Below, piece after piece: positions 49,000 to 49,284 of a stretch of DNA of 49,284 nucleotides. The translations under genes were made by a program, and so were the position numbers. The notes below the pieces were generated by a model that worked only from the letters and a program-made list of their open reading frames with translations, had not been told where the DNA came from and did no database searches. Every line of letters starts with the position of its first letter. Position 1 is the first letter of the stretch. Where the stretch lies: the NCBI GenBank assembly GCA_003599295.1, contig QZJK01000013.1:1-49284 (forward strand), given 5' to 3'. The DNA is from Candidatus Parcubacteria bacterium. Its GTDB lineage: Bacteria; Patescibacteriota; Minisyncoccia; Phycocordibacterales; UBA2100.

Positions 49000-49284
49000 A
49001 TGCGTTTTTTCACGAGGTTGAGGAAATCATCGAAAATCCAAGCGGTGTCCGTCGGGCCGGGTGCCGCTTCGGGATGGAATTGCACTGAGCGAAAAGGTTT
49101 TGTCTTATGCCGAAGCCCCTCGTTCGAGCCGTCGTTCGCGTTTGTGAACCATTCCTCCCAGCCGTGGGGAAGAGTTTTTGCATCAACGGCGTAGCCGTGA
49201 TTTTGCGACGTGATGTAGCACCGCTTCGTGCCGGACTCGAGACAGGGCTGATTCTGCGAACGGTGCCCGTATTTCAGCTTGTAG
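48996..49284 (-). CDS. carA: Carbamoyl-phosphate synthase small subunit, C-terminal 95 residues (cut by window edge)
   Basis: The frame enters from the right edge. It holds the end of the class I glutamine amidotransferase domain: [19 protein letters not shown], and the catalytic His-Glu pair in [17 protein letters not shown], then ending NLVKKRI. CarA supplies ammonia to CarB from glutamine. The overlapping ATGA junction with carB supports tight coupling. With pyrE and pyrF elsewhere in the window this gives much of UMP synthesis; pyrB, pyrC and pyrD are not seen. Confidence 0.97.
   Translation of the reverse strand, partial: YKLKYGHRSQNQPCLESGTKRCYITSQNHGYAVDAKTLPHGWEEWFTNANDGSNEGLRHKTKPFRSVQFHPEAAPGPTDTAWIFDDFLNLVKKRI

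Noticed and set aside
1-49284. CRISPR arrays, insertion sequences, prophage or conjugation genes
   Set aside because: None seen: no regularly spaced direct repeats, transposases, integrases or phage structural genes apart from fibre-like repeats within the giant surface protein.

Overview
The window looks like a chromosome segment of a Candidate Phyla Radiation (Patescibacteria) bacterium, most likely of the Parcubacteria/Paceibacteria branch. This is inferred from the gene set and style, not from a marker-gene tree. The signs are compact operons of core genes with few Shine-Dalgarno (SD) sequences, a DUF6496 protein, a long bS21, a giant HTH-membrane-adhesin protein of the kind seen in this group, an AICAR transformylase without its cyclohydrolase half, and many short proteins of unknown function. 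TGA is an ordinary stop here (lysS, the MBL-fold gene, hisS-like), so the code is table 11. I see no transposase, phage module or CRISPR array.

Layout. 1-3008 (minus): start of an RG-rich protein, a membrane-anchored peptide-binding protein, secG, and a pair of small membrane proteins whose promoter lies back to back with that of groESL. 3184-5208: groES-groEL. 5396-9032: an orphan gene, lemA-htpX, tRNA-Ser(GGA), DUF6496, a secreted protein, a cold-shock protein with a long leader, and an MliC-type lysozyme inhibitor. 9207-13242: DEAD-box helicase with a long leader, a 47-residue zinc-ribbon protein, a cation diffusion facilitator, and convergent mgtE. 13374-18575: phosphoribosyltransferase, shikimate-kinase-like gene, an orphan 120-nt transcription unit, pyrF-pyrE, cupredoxin, DoxX-like protein and AICAR transformylase. 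18643-25480: orphan cassette, trxB-like, ftsZ, orphan cassette, ftsA, ybeY, rpsU, a degenerate hisS paralogue, lepB. 25657-31667: pth, rpsA, a 600-bp region that probably holds a structured RNA, MBL-fold protein, lysS, msrA, zincin. 31831-36053: tyrS, uvrB, murB. 36358-41580: a 1740-residue surface protein with two cytoplasmic HTH domains. 41643-49284: cupin phosphoglucose isomerase, a methyltransferase broken by an in-frame TGA, uvrA, and carB/carA on the minus strand.

The cell encoded here divides with FtsA/FtsZ, builds peptidoglycan (murB), exports proteins (SecG, LepB), makes UMP at least in part (carAB, pyrE, pyrF), repairs DNA (UvrA/B) and handles protein stress (GroESL, HtpX, MsrA).

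Two expression styles are visible. At least 17 genes have a -10 hexamer ending only 6-9 nt before the start codon, often as an extended TGn form, which predicts leaderless mRNAs. A smaller class of short orphan genes has consensus -35/-10 promoters with 16-17-nt spacing, a short 5' UTR, often an SD, and a strong hairpin terminator. The features most worth checking are the giant HTH-membrane-adhesin protein, the leaderless pattern, the orphan transcript at 14518-14669, the probable RNA at 27539-27903, the in-frame TGA at 42743, and two tRNA-synthetase-family proteins with altered signature residues.
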